19,063 bases of DNA, taken from NCBI GenBank assembly GCA_016937035.1, contig JAFGWS010000091.1, positions 1-19,063 on the forward strand, in the 5' to 3' direction. Each line of letters opens with the position of its first letter. Positions within the stretch are counted from its first letter, which is position 1. The notes beneath the pieces are model-generated. The model ran no database searches and was not told where the DNA came from. It saw only the letters and a program-made list of their open reading frames with translations. A program made the translations under genes and the position numbers. Below are positions 7,744 to 17,611 of the stretch, in pieces. Source of the stretch: Pontiellaceae bacterium (GTDB lineage Bacteria; Verrucomicrobiota; Kiritimatiellia; Kiritimatiellales; Pontiellaceae).

Positions 7744-10200
7744 ATGGTGGTTATGAATTGTCCAAATTGTAATATTGAGTTGCCGGAAGGGGCTAAGTTT
7801 TGTCTTGAGTGTGGGTCCAATATTTCAGCCATATCGAAAGCCAGTTCTATGGAGCAGCCGGATTTGCAGAATTCGGCTCCGACGGCCGGGCCTTCTTCGG
7901 TGGAGCCATTTTCTCTTGGGGATATGCCGACGATGCCCAACGTGAAAGGGGCTAAGTCTGAATACAGCGCCTTTAGTGATGGAAAGTTGCTGGCTCAACG
8001 TTATGAGTTTATTGAGGAGCTGGGCCGAGGTGGTTTTGCAGTGGTATGGAAAGCCTTAGACCGGAAGCTGGGCCGAACTGTAGCAATTAAGAAACTGCAT
8101 GCTGAACAGGATGATGTGGTCATCGAGCGGTTTAAGCGTGAGGCGCAGGTGATTGCTCAGTTGAATCACCGCAATGTGGTTGGTGTGTATGACGTTGCCG
8201 AGGATGTTGCCGACGGGAAAAACGAAGTGTGGCTGGTGATGGAATATATCGACGGCGGATCGCTTCGGGATTATTTGCGGCAAAAGGGCAAGCTGGAAAT
8301 ACCTGAAGCGGTGAGGCTTTTCAAAGGCATTGCGCAGGGGTTGGCGTATGCTCACCGGAAGAATCTGGTTCATCGCGATATTAAGCCGACGAATATTTTA
8401 CTGCAGAACGATGGCGGGGAACTCATTCCAAAGATTGTTGACTTCGGTCTGGCACAGGCCGGACGAAATTCGGAGCTTTCCATTTCCGGATATGGGCTTG
8501 GAACGCCCTATTATATGCCGCCGGAACAACAGCGCGATGCGAAAAGTGTCAACCATACTGCCGATATTTATGCCTTGGGGAAGGTGCTTTATGAAATGAT
8601 TTCCGGGCAGCTTCCCGATACGCTCGATCCTGACGGAATTTCGAACCCGAAACTGTCTAAGATTATTTTCAAATGCACGAAGTCAAAGCCGGAGGAACGG
8701 TTCTTCAGTGTGGATGAATTGTGCAGAGCGGTGGAAGAGCTCGAAGTTAAAAAACAGAAGCCTGTGCGCAAGCCGGAATCAACTTCGTCAATCTTATGTC
8801 CTTCCTGTGGGTTGGAAAACTCGAGCGACGTCAGCTTTTGTAGTGGATGCGGTGCCGGGTTGTATCACACGTGCCCGGAGTGTAGCCAAAAGGAATTTGT
8901 GGATTCCAGATTTTGCAGTTCTTGTGGGACAGATATTGATGGATTTTTGAATTCTCAGGAAGTGTTGTCCCGAATGCAGAAATATGTGCGCAGTAAAAAA
9001 TGGAGTCGGGTTTTAAAAGAATTTGATGAGTGGGATGACAGTGTCCGGCTTGATGGTCATAAGGGAGTTTCTTTAATTCGGGAGATAAAAAAGGTTGAAG
9101 AGCAGGCCAGGCAATCGATTGAGGAGGCTGAAAAACTCAACAACGTGCTCAGAAGTCTTGAACAGTCGATTGTATCGAAAGAGACGGATGGAAAGTCAGA
9201 TATTGTTGTTCTTGTTCAGGAATTACGCAAATTGATGGCGACCCTCTCTCGACTGGCCGTTTTGGAGGTTCCGTCTGATGAGCATCTTCGGATTAAAAAG
9301 GAAGCTCAGGAGAGAATTGACCGGATTGTTGAGGAGGAAGAGCTTAGGGCGAGTAAAGTTAAATCCCGAAAGCGCTGGCTTATCTCATTGGGTGTTGCAG
9401 GGGTTGCGGTCAGCATAATCGCAGGAGGCTTGGTCAGTCGATTCCGAACCAAAATGGAGTGGGAACAGGCGAAGATGCTTCAGCAGGATGTGCTGAGCAA
9501 TATGGGGAAGAAAGTATTGACGACGGACAGCGGTTTCAAGATGGAATTTCTTCCTATTCCCGAAGGCGAGTTTTTGATGGGGGAAAATACCGAATATGAG
9601 CATTTGGCGGTTGTTGATAAACCGTTCTGGATGGCCAAAACCGAGGTGTCTAAACGACAGTGGAAGCAGATTATGGGGAACGGTAAATACGGAAGTTCAG
9701 GTGGAGATGATTTGCCGGTCGAAAATGTGACCTGGTTGGAGGCGATAGAGTTTTGCAACAGACTGACAAAAATTGATCGCAAGGCCGGTAATCTGAATGA
9801 AGGTTATGTGTATACGTTGCCGACTGAGGTTCAATGGGAATATGCCTGTAAGGCAAAAGTTTCGGGGGATTACTGTTTCGGAAGTGCTGTATGGAAACTG
9901 AATAACTATGCGTGGTGGTCCGGGAATGCAGGCAGTGAAACTCATCCTGTTGGATCGAGCATTCCAAATGCCTGGGGACTGCATAATATGCATGGAAATG
10001 CTTGGGAATGGTGTATCGCTGAAGGCCGAAAAATAACTGACGAGCCTGCTGCGGAGTATATGGGTCATGTGTGCAGAGGCGGGGCGTGGAGTTCTGAATG
10101 GTGGAACTGCAGGGCGGACTCATACAAGGAATTCACGGATGAGCGCAGCTATAGCGTAGGATTTCGCGTGGCGATTGTTCCTTTAGATGAGGATTCATGA
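7744..10200 (+). CDS. Transmembrane Ser/Thr kinase with zinc ribbons and extracytoplasmic FGE-like domain
   Basis: Predicted membrane receptor kinase of 818 residues. Domains in order: zinc ribbon (C6, C9, C20, C23); linker; Hanks-type kinase from about residue 87, with glycine loop ELGRGGFAVV, K116 in VAIKK, HRDIKPTN (D212), DFG (D233) and GTPYYMPPEQ, so catalytically complete; double zinc ribbon (C352, C355, C366, C369, C377, C380, C391, C394); charged, probably coiled-coil linker; one membrane helix at about 545-566; FGE/SUMF1-like domain at about 595-815 ending RGGAW...GFRVAI. This topology puts the kinase in the cytoplasm and the FGE-like domain outside. Aligned with human SUMF1, the first catalytic cysteine is S784 and only C789 remains, so formylglycine synthesis is unlikely and a sensor or binding role is favoured. 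An alternative start is the ATG at 7753, directly before the zinc ribbon. First gene of a three-gene operon. Confidence 0.9.
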   Translation: MVVMNCPNCNIELPEGAKFCLECGSNISAISKASSMEQPDLQNSAPTAGPSSVEPFSLGDMPTMPNVKGAKSEYSAFSDGKLLAQRYEFIEELGRGGFAVVWKALDRKLGRTVAIKKLHAEQDDVVIERFKREAQVIAQLNHRNVVGVYDVAEDVADGKNEVWLVMEYIDGGSLRDYLRQKGKLEIPEAVRLFKGIAQGLAYAHRKNLVHRDIKPTNILLQNDGGELIPKIVDFGLAQAGRNSELSISGYGLGTPYYMPPEQQRDAKSVNHTADIYALGKVLYEMISGQLPDTLDPDGISNPKLSKIIFKCTKSKPEERFFSVDELCRAVEELEVKKQKPVRKPESTSSILCPSCGLENSSDVSFCSGCGAGLYHTCPECSQKEFVDSRFCSSCGTDIDGFLNSQEVLSRMQKYVRSKKWSRVLKEFDEWDDSVRLDGHKGVSLIREIKKVEEQARQSIEEAEKLNNVLRSLEQSIVSKETDGKSDIVVLVQELRKLMATLSRLAVLEVPSDEHLRIKKEAQERIDRIVEEEELRASKVKSRKRWLISLGVAGVAVSIIAGGLVSRFRTKMEWEQAKMLQQDVLSNMGKKVLTTDSGFKMEFLPIPEGEFLMGENTEYEHLAVVDKPFWMAKTEVSKRQWKQIMGNGKYGSSGGDDLPVENVTWLEAIEFCNRLTKIDRKAGNLNEGYVYTLPTEVQWEYACKAKVSGDYCFGSAVWKLNNYAWWSGNAGSETHPVGSSIPNAWGLHNMHGNAWEWCIAEGRKITDEPAAEYMGHVCRGGAWSSEWWNCRADSYKEFTDERSYSVGFRVAIVPLDEDS

Positions 10201-10221
10201 TTTCAGGGTGTTTTTCGGGGG

Positions 10222-11979
10222 ATGATCGGGCAGTCGGATTCGTTCAGTAATGTGATGAATTTATATGATGAGGGTCTAATGAAAAAGAAATCAGGGAACG
10301 ATCTTGTTGATTTGGAAAAGAGGCTGAGAAAGAGACGTTCTCATGGTCGGAAAATCATTCTGTTTGGGTTTCCGCTGTTTTTGCTTTTAGGGGGAGGGAT
10401 TACGTTGCGAGTTATGTATTCCCATGCAAGATCTATAATTGATGTTTTTCCTGGATCTGTTCGCGGAGGATTGATTGACCTGTTTGCCCCCTCTTCGATG
10501 CTGCCGGAGCGATTGACAGGGCTGGATTCGATCGGGGAGACCATGGAAATGATGGCTCAATATGCAGAGCCGATTGAAGAAGAGAATGGGATTGAAGAAG
10601 AACTTCAGAATGCCCGGCAGGCAACATACACGAAGTTGGAAGAAATTGTGAGCCGCCGTTTACTGGACCGAGAGTACAGCAGCGTGGTTTCTTTTTCGGT
10701 CGATGATTTGTTTCCTGAATATTTTGCGACTGTTGATGTGTTTGCTGATGCTCCGGACGAGCAGCTCATTGAATATTGTCGGCTGTTTTGGGGCAGGTAT
10801 ATTGTGCAGATTCTGAACAAGTATCAGGCGGATAAGAATAATGAGAACGGTGGAAAATGGCTGGCATGGGCCAATGGCGCATATATATGGGGCCTATGGG
10901 ATTATGCTCGACTTACGAACGAAGAAGATATCAGAAAAGTTCAGGAAGAATTGAATGCCAGCATTATAAAGTGCGCAATTAAGTTTTGGGAAAGTAATGG
11001 AGGAAACTCAATCGTTGTGAATAATTATTTCCCCATTCTTGCGGGAAGGTTTTTTGGTGCTTTAGAAAACCGGGATGGCGCAGGTTTTTTGTGGTGGAGT
11101 AAATATGCTGGAATACCGGGGAAAGAGCGGGATTCTTATGGTGCATTGTATCTTCCCGCTCAGACCCAGTTCAGTCTGGCTGGAGAAGACAAGAGTGAGT
11201 TTTTGATTAGATTCTCATTGGTTCCTCTGAATTTGGGGTATGATGGAAACGAAAATATTTTTCCGGAATATACAAATTCAGAATTTTTATCGCCCGTGTA
11301 CTTAGCGGTCGGTGAAGTGACGGAAGGGCAGATGAACGTGTTTCGGCAGCGAAACGGTAAGGGAGGCGCAAGTCTTGGCGGCTCGACGCCGTGTGTGGAT
11401 TGTACGGTTGACGAGGCGGTTGAGTTTTGTAATTGGCTGAGTGAGATCGACGGCCTAAAGCCGCTTTACAGAAGAACTGAACAGGGTTGGGTGGTGAATA
11501 TGTCTCAAGTCGGATATCGCCTTCCGTTTGCTTATGAGTGGGAATATGCCGCTCGATTCGGATACGATTTTTTCAGAAAATCAGAGGCGTCATCCTGGAA
11601 AGATATTCAGTCTCGGCTGGAACGCGATGGTGATTTTATCGGAAACGAGCTGGTCAATTATTACTGGAAGGATTCTCCGCGTACGTTGGAGGAGAACAAC
11701 TTTCCATATCCGCTTGGGGTGTTTGATTTATGTGGAAACGCGTCTGAGATTGTTATGCTGACTGAGAAGCCGGTTTCAACAGAGCGAGGGGAAATACCGG
11801 TAAGCTTTTCTGTAATGAAAGGCGGTGTTGACGGTACAGGAGCGAGGCTGGCTACCTTGGCTCCCTGGCTGTTGGATGGGGAAAATGAAAAGCCCCTGCG
11901 CACAATCGATCATTTATTGAATGATAAAAACGGGTTTCGCGTTTTACGTTCCGTTCCGATTCGCAGTTTGTATCAATAA
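10222..11979 (+). CDS. Membrane-anchored protein with divergent FGE-like domain
   Basis: A 585-residue predicted protein with a basic cytoplasmic N-terminus, one membrane helix at about 45-64 (ILFGFPLFLLLGGGITLRV), a roughly 260-residue unrecognised extracytoplasmic region, and a C-terminal FGE/SUMF1-like domain from about 330. The latter is recognisable by VYLAVGEVTEGQMNVF, DEAVEFCNWLSEIDG, YRLPFAYEWEYAARFG, GVFDLCGNASEI and NGFRVLRS. The fold signature is eroded: the usual RGGSW segment reads KGGVDGTGARLA, and neither catalytic cysteine is present. It looks like a partner or decoy of the FGE-like domain of the kinase 21 nt upstream. The start is uncertain. The ATG at 10222 has a G-run directly against it, whereas the ATG at 10279 (residue 20) has GAGGG at a more usual spacing and keeps the membrane helix. 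The next gene begins 15 nt downstream. Confidence 0.82.
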   Translation: MIGQSDSFSNVMNLYDEGLMKKKSGNDLVDLEKRLRKRRSHGRKIILFGFPLFLLLGGGITLRVMYSHARSIIDVFPGSVRGGLIDLFAPSSMLPERLTGLDSIGETMEMMAQYAEPIEEENGIEEELQNARQATYTKLEEIVSRRLLDREYSSVVSFSVDDLFPEYFATVDVFADAPDEQLIEYCRLFWGRYIVQILNKYQADKNNENGGKWLAWANGAYIWGLWDYARLTNEEDIRKVQEELNASIIKCAIKFWESNGGNSIVVNNYFPILAGRFFGALENRDGAGFLWWSKYAGIPGKERDSYGALYLPAQTQFSLAGEDKSEFLIRFSLVPLNLGYDGNENIFPEYTNSEFLSPVYLAVGEVTEGQMNVFRQRNGKGGASLGGSTPCVDCTVDEAVEFCNWLSEIDGLKPLYRRTEQGWVVNMSQVGYRLPFAYEWEYAARFGYDFFRKSEASSWKDIQSRLERDGDFIGNELVNYYWKDSPRTLEENNFPYPLGVFDLCGNASEIVMLTEKPVSTERGEIPVSFSVMKGGVDGTGARLATLAPWLLDGENEKPLRTIDHLLNDKNGFRVLRSVPIRSLYQ

Positions 11980-11994
11980 TGAAAGGGGGTTGCT

Positions 11995-14103
11995 ATGATT
12001 AAAGGGGTAAGAGTATTTGTAGCGTTTTTTGTTGTGGTTGTATTTGTTTTGTCTTCATGTACTACCTATCTTTCGCAGTATAAGGATCCATATTTTGGGT
12101 ATATATATCTTTGTTCCATGAAGGACAGATTTAGCCCAGAAGCGTTTGAGGCGGAAGAACAGTATTATCGCGAACAGATTGCCCGGCGAGAGTTTGAACT
12201 CTTAAGGCGAGAGGCTCCTCCGAGCGACAATAAAAAAATCAGCGACTGGAGCGAATATTGCGATAAACTGGAAAAGAAAATTTCTTTTTCTGAACCGAAC
12301 TGGAATGTGGCCGCTTCGGATTTAAAGCCCAAGGAAATTGCTGAACTGAAAAGTAACTGGCCGGCGATCCGTGAAACGCTTGGGTTTGACGGGAGCCAAT
12401 ATTGTCCAGACTGGAACAGCGAAATCAAAGCGGCCGCTAAAAAGGTGTCTCAATATAGCTCCGCTGCAAAAACCGAACAGTCTGAGATCGATCGATATGT
12501 AAGAAATCAGGATTATCTGTCTGCTCTTAAAATTGAAGCGGACTTGAAATCCTATCAGGACGTCGATGAGAGCTTAAGTGATGCGGCTCGGACATTCTGG
12601 AGAAACCACATAAATGCAGAACTTGCTGCGGCGGAAAGTGCGGCCTTTGCCGAGCACGAAAAGGTGCTGCTTGATCTGAATGAGTACGTTTTGGAAAGAG
12701 AGGCCTTTTTCGGAAACGATCCGATGCTCAACGCAGCGCGAAAAAATATTATTGACGCCATCGCAGAAAGTTGGCAGGAGCAAATCATTGCCTACGGGAA
12801 GAGCGGTCAATTCAGAGAAGTATACAAGTTTGCTCTTCAGCGTTTGAATGACTACTCCGAAAGCGAAGCGCTTGCAGATGGGTGGGATTATCTGAAAGAG
12901 AGTATTGGGGTGGCCTTTGATGATGATCGGGTTTTGACGGCGGCACTTAAGTATTATTCGAATGAGGCATCTACTGAAATGGATATCTATCCCGGCCTCT
13001 CCTATGTCTATGTGTGTCTGGCAAAGGAAATGCTCGATTTCAGAATTCATTTGGGGATTGACAATGTTCGCTTAAATTCTGAAGGAACCACATGGGTTAA
13101 GCGTGTTGACGACCTGAAAGACGCTGTGGAAGCTGCTGTTGAAAAGCGGCAGGCACGGAATCTTGTCGTGATTGAGGCCGACGCGTCTGTTGATCTTCCG
13201 GATATTGATATAAAGTTGCGAACGGAGCTCGAGGGCAAGTATGACGCGTACAATACCAACGCCTGGGCACTTACTGTATTAACCGATGCTCGGGACTTTA
13301 CTGAAACCAACGCCCGGGATTATGTGGTCAATTTTAAAACGGTTCAGCTGGAATTGGATAAAAAGGATAGAGATAGTGAGTCTAAGGTTTCCCAGCGAAC
13401 AAGTGATTACAGCACGGTGGAGAATCCTTTCAGAAAGGACAAAGCCTCTGAGTTTTACGGTGAAAAAGAAGTTATTGAGCAGGTTGTTCGGAACTTCCTG
13501 AAAAGCGAAAAGGTGATGTGGTATGAATACGGCAAAGCGAATGTAGAGATTCAGCTTCTGCGTTCGGGGGCGGTACAGCCGCTGATGAAGGGTGTTTCGT
13601 TTGAGAATGCGACGTTAAATCGTGTGACCAATGTTCACTATACCTTTACTCATGATACAAAGGCGTATTATAAAATAGGTGAAACTCCTGCTGTTGATGA
13701 TAACTTTGTTCCTAATGATGTAGAGTTAAGAAGCAAGAAGGAATCGTACAGCGTAATTGAAAGTGCCTTTTCGAAGCTGATTGCGGAGGAACTGAGAATC
13801 ATCGTGACCAAATATCCTGCGGAGGTGTGCCGGGACGCTCTGGCGAAACGTGTGACGGGCAGCAGTAAATCATATTATAACGAACTGGGTATGATTCTGC
13901 TCTATCTTGTTAGTATGTGCGAAAGTAATGCTCTGAAAAATAATGAGATGGACTATGAGTGGTATCATCTGAGGGATACAGTGAAGACGTCAGCAGACGT
14001 TTGGTGTGAGCGCCGTTGGGCAGAGTTTGATGATAAAACGAAGGATCTGCTGAAGAATCTTTGGGAAGAGTGCACGCAGTATGTTGAGGACGCGCAGAAT
14101 TGA
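11995..14103 (+). CDS. Large predicted outer-membrane lipoprotein of unknown function
   Basis: A 702-residue protein whose N-terminus is a hydrophobic signal (VFVAFFVVVVFV) ending in a lipobox L19-S20-S21-C22. Threonine after the cysteine suggests sorting to the outer membrane. The mature part is highly charged and largely helical, with probable coiled coil around residues 40-95 and helical-repeat-like stretches to about 330. A mixed region follows (LVVIEADASVDLPDIDIKL, YVVNFKTVQLEL) and a helical C-terminus. I recognise no family. AAGGGGG lies 6-7 nt before the ATG. It is the last gene of the operon with the kinase and the FGE-like protein, so it may present or sense a ligand at the outer membrane, in the manner proposed for TagQ with PpkA. 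That comparison rests on context only. Confidence 0.85.
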   Translation: MIKGVRVFVAFFVVVVFVLSSCTTYLSQYKDPYFGYIYLCSMKDRFSPEAFEAEEQYYREQIARREFELLRREAPPSDNKKISDWSEYCDKLEKKISFSEPNWNVAASDLKPKEIAELKSNWPAIRETLGFDGSQYCPDWNSEIKAAAKKVSQYSSAAKTEQSEIDRYVRNQDYLSALKIEADLKSYQDVDESLSDAARTFWRNHINAELAAAESAAFAEHEKVLLDLNEYVLEREAFFGNDPMLNAARKNIIDAIAESWQEQIIAYGKSGQFREVYKFALQRLNDYSESEALADGWDYLKESIGVAFDDDRVLTAALKYYSNEASTEMDIYPGLSYVYVCLAKEMLDFRIHLGIDNVRLNSEGTTWVKRVDDLKDAVEAAVEKRQARNLVVIEADASVDLPDIDIKLRTELEGKYDAYNTNAWALTVLTDARDFTETNARDYVVNFKTVQLELDKKDRDSESKVSQRTSDYSTVENPFRKDKASEFYGEKEVIEQVVRNFLKSEKVMWYEYGKANVEIQLLRSGAVQPLMKGVSFENATLNRVTNVHYTFTHDTKAYYKIGETPAVDDNFVPNDVELRSKKESYSVIESAFSKLIAEELRIIVTKYPAEVCRDALAKRVTGSSKSYYNELGMILLYLVSMCESNALKNNEMDYEWYHLRDTVKTSADVWCERRWAEFDDKTKDLLKNLWEECTQYVEDAQN

Positions 14104-14277
14104 TTATCTCGTTATTTCTCATTCCCGCAGGCCTAGGGGAGGCCGTTCTGGAGTCCCGAAGGCGATGAAGCCGTTCTCGCCCTGAGCACCCCCTCTCCGC
14201 CGAAAGGGCCGATGGAACAAACTTTTCTCCGCATCTTTTGTCCTGCGGAACTGATTTACACCCGATTCATGATTTCG
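14104..14277 (+). other. Gap after the lipoprotein gene with two weak inverted repeats
   Basis: GGCCT-AGGGG-AGGCC near 14130 and a GGCGA/TCGCC pair a little further on could fold as hairpins that end the operon transcript, but neither is followed by a T-run. Nothing else is recognisable. Confidence 0.3.
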
Positions 14278-14283
14278 TTGACA
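14278..14283 (+). promoter_or_regulatory. Consensus -35 box before the FHA-cyclase gene
   Basis: A perfect TTGACA lies 31 nt before the ATG. The -10 is poor: at 17-19 nt spacing the sequence reads TTCCCTAT. Any start from it falls very close to the ATG, and no ribosome binding site is seen. The cyclase gene may therefore have its own short-leader or leaderless transcript. Confidence 0.35.
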
Positions 14284-14314
14284 GGGGGCCTTTTTTTCGC
14301 TTCCCTATGCGACC

Positions 14315-15892
14315 ATGGCAAAGCTGGTAGTATTTGATACAGAAGGCAGAAGAGAAGTTGTATTGAAGCCGTTCAACAAAGTCGGGCGGCTTCCCCGGAG
14401 CGACGTGCAGATTCTCGATCGCATCGTGTCCAAGGAACACGCGATTATTACGTTGGAGCAGGATCAGGGCTACATAATCGAGGATCGCGGCAGTCTGAAT
14501 GGCACTTGGGTAAACCAACAGAAGATTGAAGGTAAACATCTGTTGCGGGACGGTGACGAAGTGTCCATGGGCAACACCCGCTGCATATTCCTATCCGAAG
14601 AAGTTTGCGCAGAGGCCGGGCTGATGGTCGACGTCAGCACGGATGCCCTGCAGAGCCACATCCAGTCGCAGGTAGCGGTCACGGATCGCTTTCTTCCCGA
14701 AAAGGAACTCGACGACAAGACTGTGCGCATCGATTACGAAAAGCTCCGCATGGCGTACGAAATGCAGCGGGACTTTAAGCTCGATCTCGAAATGGAACAG
14801 GTACTGCGCAGGATTCTCGACCGCACGTTTGAATTTCTTAACTGCGATCGGGGTGCCATCCTGCTGAAGGATGAGGCGTCCGGTGATCTGAAGCCGGTGG
14901 TGTGCCGGATGAAGAAGAAGGAAAACAAGCTGGTCATCTCTTCGACACTGGTCAACCAGGTCAAGGAGAAGAAGGCCGGCGTGCTCTCCTCCGATGCGCA
15001 GATCGACTCGCGGTTCAGGGAAGCGGAATCCATGATCATGCAGGGGATCCGGTCGTCCATGGGCGCACCGATCCTCGATCAGAACGAGCTGCTCGGATGC
15101 ATTGTCATTGATTCGTCGGTGGCGGTGAATGCTTATTCGGAAAAGGATTTGCAGCTGCTGACGAACATCGGCACCCAGGCCGCGCGCTTCATCGTGAACC
15201 TGCAGATGGGAAAGAAGATCCGGGAGGATGCCATCACCCGCGAGCGCTTTTCCAAGCTGATGTCGCCGGATCTGGCGGAGATGGTGGTGAGCGGCACGCT
15301 TTCGGTAGAAAAGGGTGGTCAGGATCGGGTGGTAACGGTGCTTTTTGCGGACATCCGCGGCTTTACGGCGATGAGCGAGAAGATGGCTGCCGTCGAAGTC
15401 CTGCAGATGCTGAATGAGTATTTTGAGCTGATGGTGGAAATCGCGTTCAAGCACGAGGGAACCGTGGACAAGTTCGTGGGCGACGAAATTATGGTGTTGT
15501 GGGGGGCACCGGTCAGCCATCCGGACGACGCTATGAGGGCAGTGCGTGCGGCCGTGGACATGCAGGATGCACTGGTTGAATTTAATCGTATGCGGGAAGC
15601 CGAAGGAAAGCGGTCAATTCAGATCGGCATCGGCCTCAACACGGGCGAACTGGTGGCCGGCTACATCGGCTCGACCCGTACAATGAGCTACTCGGTCATC
15701 GGGGATGTGGTTAATACGGCGGCGCGGTTGTGCTCTTCGGCAAAGGCCGGTCAGGTGGTAGTGAGCGAGTGTACCCATTCCCATTTGGACGATGAGTTTG
15801 AGCGCATTCCCCTGGAGGATGTAATGGCCAAGGGCAAGTCGAAACCGCTGAAGGTGTTCAACGTGGTGAGCTACAAGAACAAGGGCGAATAG
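14315..15892 (+). CDS. FHA-GAF class III adenylate cyclase
   Basis: A soluble 525-residue signalling enzyme predicted to make cAMP. The N-terminal FHA domain (about 1-95) keeps the phosphothreonine-binding residues G24-R25, S39-x2-H42 and N62-G-T-x-V-N67. A GAF domain follows at about 150-300 (EQVLRRILDRTFEFLNCDRGAILL ... ILDQNELLGCIVID). A short linker (RERFSKLMSPDLAEMVV) leads to a class III cyclase domain from about 338. This has both metal aspartates (D346 in FADIRGF, D390 in KFVGDEIM), the adenine-selecting K386 and D464 (VIGDVVN), and transition-state N467 and R471, so it should be active on ATP. Its base composition is clearly richer in GC than the operon before it, and it is 211 nt away, so cotranscription is doubtful. 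The FHA domain makes the neighbouring Ser/Thr kinase a natural candidate input. Confidence 0.92.
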   Translation: MAKLVVFDTEGRREVVLKPFNKVGRLPRSDVQILDRIVSKEHAIITLEQDQGYIIEDRGSLNGTWVNQQKIEGKHLLRDGDEVSMGNTRCIFLSEEVCAEAGLMVDVSTDALQSHIQSQVAVTDRFLPEKELDDKTVRIDYEKLRMAYEMQRDFKLDLEMEQVLRRILDRTFEFLNCDRGAILLKDEASGDLKPVVCRMKKKENKLVISSTLVNQVKEKKAGVLSSDAQIDSRFREAESMIMQGIRSSMGAPILDQNELLGCIVIDSSVAVNAYSEKDLQLLTNIGTQAARFIVNLQMGKKIREDAITRERFSKLMSPDLAEMVVSGTLSVEKGGQDRVVTVLFADIRGFTAMSEKMAAVEVLQMLNEYFELMVEIAFKHEGTVDKFVGDEIMVLWGAPVSHPDDAMRAVRAAVDMQDALVEFNRMREAEGKRSIQIGIGLNTGELVAGYIGSTRTMSYSVIGDVVNTAARLCSSAKAGQVVVSECTHSHLDDEFERIPLEDVMAKGKSKPLKVFNVVSYKNKGE

Positions 15893-17523
<1,631 letters not shown>

Positions 17524-17556
17524 GTCGTTAGCCGGGAACCACGAAATTCAAAAGGT

Positions 17557-17585
17557 GAAAGGCGGCCAGGGGGTGGCCGCCTTTC
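17557..17585 (+). terminator. Strong hairpin after purB, probable terminator
   Basis: A perfect 12-bp stem, GAAAGGCGGCCA and TGGCCGCCTTTC, closes a GGGGG loop 33 nt after the purB stop. The downstream sequence is only moderately T-rich (GGTTTGGGGTTTGG), so it is not a textbook intrinsic terminator. Its symmetry would let it also act on the convergent small gene ending at 17612. Confidence 0.75.
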
Positions 17586-17611
17586 GGTTTGGGGTTTGGT
17601 AGGGAGAATGT

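Noticed and set aside
9960..10200. Variable region of a diversity-generating retroelement at the end of the FGE-like domain
   Set aside because: The RGGAW...GFRVA ending is the fold used by such variable proteins, but no reverse transcriptase, template repeat or near-copy of this stretch was seen in the window.
7744..14103. Type VI secretion gene cluster
   Set aside because: The kinase, FGE-like and lipoprotein genes recall the Tag/Ppk regulators, but no Hcp, VgrG, TssB/C, ClpV or TssM-like gene is present in the window.
14591..15520. 309-codon reverse-strand frame inside the cyclase gene
   Set aside because: Antisense shadow with very high His/Arg content over a well-supported FHA-GAF-cyclase gene.
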